Positions 63,215 to 64,000 of a DNA stretch of 64,000 nt are shown here, piece by piece (positions within the stretch are counted from its first letter, which is position 1; every line of letters begins with the position of its first letter). The DNA is from Cytobacillus oceanisediminis (GTDB taxonomy: Bacteria; Bacillota; Bacilli; Bacillales; Cytobacillaceae): positions 448,001 to 512,000 of the forward strand of contig NZ_CP065511.1 in assembly GCF_022811925.1 (NCBI RefSeq), read 5' to 3'. The translations under genes were made by a program, and so were the position numbers. The notes below the pieces were generated by a model. It did not search any database. It saw only the letters and a program-made list of their open reading frames with translations, and was not told where the DNA came from.

Positions 63215-63243
63215 TTGACATTTGAATTTTAGGTTGATATAAT
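63215..63243 (+). promoter_or_regulatory. Consensus promoter before tRNA-Arg and the rRNA operon
   Basis: TTGACA (63215-63220), 17 bp and TATAAT (63238-63243), fully consensus. Probably drives tRNA-Arg, Pro, Gly and the rrn operon. Confidence 0.95.
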
Positions 63244-63264
63244 ATAAGAGTTGCTTTAAAAGAT

Positions 63265-63341
63265 GCGCCCGTAGCTCAATTGGATAGAGCGTTTGACTAC
63301 GGATCAAAAGGTTAGGGGTTCGACTCCTCTCGGGCGCGCCA
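63265..63341 (+). tRNA. tRNA-Arg(ACG)
   Basis: Anticodon ACG in CTACGGA, acceptor GCGCCCG/CGGGCGC, CCA encoded. Confidence 0.96.
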
Positions 63342-63346
63342 TATTA

Positions 63347-63423
63347 CGGGGAGTAGCTCAGCTTGGTAGAGCACTTGGTTTGGGACCAAGGGGTCGCAGG
63401 TTCGAATCCTGTCTTCCCGACCA
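63347..63423 (+). tRNA. tRNA-Pro(TGG)
   Basis: Anticodon TGG in TTTGGGA, acceptor CGGGGAG/CTTCCCG, CCA encoded. Confidence 0.96.
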
Positions 63424-63446
63424 TTCGGGAAACAATAATTTTATAT

Positions 63447-63520
63447 GCGGGTGTAGTTTAGTGGTAAAACCTCAGCCTTCCAAGCTGATGATGAGGGTTC
63501 GATTCCCTTCACCCGCTCCA
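63447..63520 (+). tRNA. tRNA-Gly(TCC)
   Basis: Anticodon TCC in CTTCCAA, acceptor GCGGGTG/CACCCGC, CCA encoded. Confidence 0.96.
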
Positions 63521-63618
63521 AACTTACTGATTGATCTTTGAAAACTGAACGAACAGAAACGTCAACGTTAATTCTTTAGTCTTTCTTGAAAAGACAATTT
63601 ATGAGCTTAATCAACTCT

Positions 63619-64000
<382 letters not shown>

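Noticed and set aside
63293..63541. Open frame of 82 codons across tRNA-Arg, Pro and Gly
   Set aside because: Same reason; entirely within tRNA genes.

Overview
The window reads as chromosomal DNA of a spore-forming Bacillaceae (Firmicutes). The evidence is the B. subtilis-like gene order ddl-murF-cshA-ydbS-ydbT-rhomboid-acpS-ydcC-alr-mazEF-rsbRSTUVW-sigB-rsbX-tex-cmpA-sprT-tRNAs, the sporulation genes ydcC and cmpA, strong Shine-Dalgarno sites, T-box and B12 riboswitches, and a Bacillus-type 16S 5' end. A Cytobacillus/Mesobacillus-like genus would fit, but this is inference; I cannot place the species.

Regions: (1) 1-1500, the 3' part of an alanyl-tRNA editing gene and a DUF3870 gene. (2) 1600-12200, a dppABCDE-ykfABCD-like operon for import and breakdown of cell-wall peptides, ending with a class A beta-lactamase-like serine hydrolase. 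(3) 12300-22000, mostly minus-strand genes: YqcI/YcgG, DUF4395, a five-module MscS-related membrane protein, a 520-bp array of 52-bp repeats, an EamA transporter, a Dps protein behind a perfect PerR box, a TauE exporter, a T-box controlled arginyl-tRNA synthetase and RodA. (4) 23050-35350, a 14-gene cobalamin salvage operon under a B12 riboswitch with its own terminator. It encodes B12/cobinamide uptake (BtuFCD), a BtuD-CbiZ fusion, nucleotide-loop assembly (CbiB, CobD, CobU, CbiP, CobS, CobC), a short second CobU-like protein, a PduO adenosyltransferase, and CblT/CblS for import and phosphorylation of alpha-ribazole. No corrin-ring genes and no CobT are present here, so this is a scavenging pathway. 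(5) 35360-40000, NUDIX, VOC, SulP and UspA genes, a 20/21-bp repeat cluster and a dicarboxylate/amino-acid symporter. (6) 40400-53800, cell-wall synthesis (Ddl, MurF, Alr), the CshA helicase behind a long structured leader, UvsE, PH-domain proteins, rhomboid, AcpS, YdcC and MazEF. A perfect parS site sits inside the murF terminator. (7) 54100-59000, the complete general stress module rsbR-S-T-U-V-W-sigB-rsbX, with a sigma-B promoter overlapping the rsbU stop codon. (8) 59080-62130, Tex, CmpA (37 residues) and SprT. (9) 62200-64000, eleven intact tRNA genes with three promoters, one broken tRNA-Lys 5' fragment with a structured insert, and the start of a 16S rRNA gene with deviations at normally invariant places.

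No intact prophage, transposase, integrase or CRISPR array was found. The most unusual, unexplained items are the 52-bp repeat array, the 20/21-bp GTGACCGATA cluster, the structured cshA leader, the tRNA-Lys fragment with its insert, the odd 16S bases, and several short dispersed-repeat remnants in intergenic DNA.
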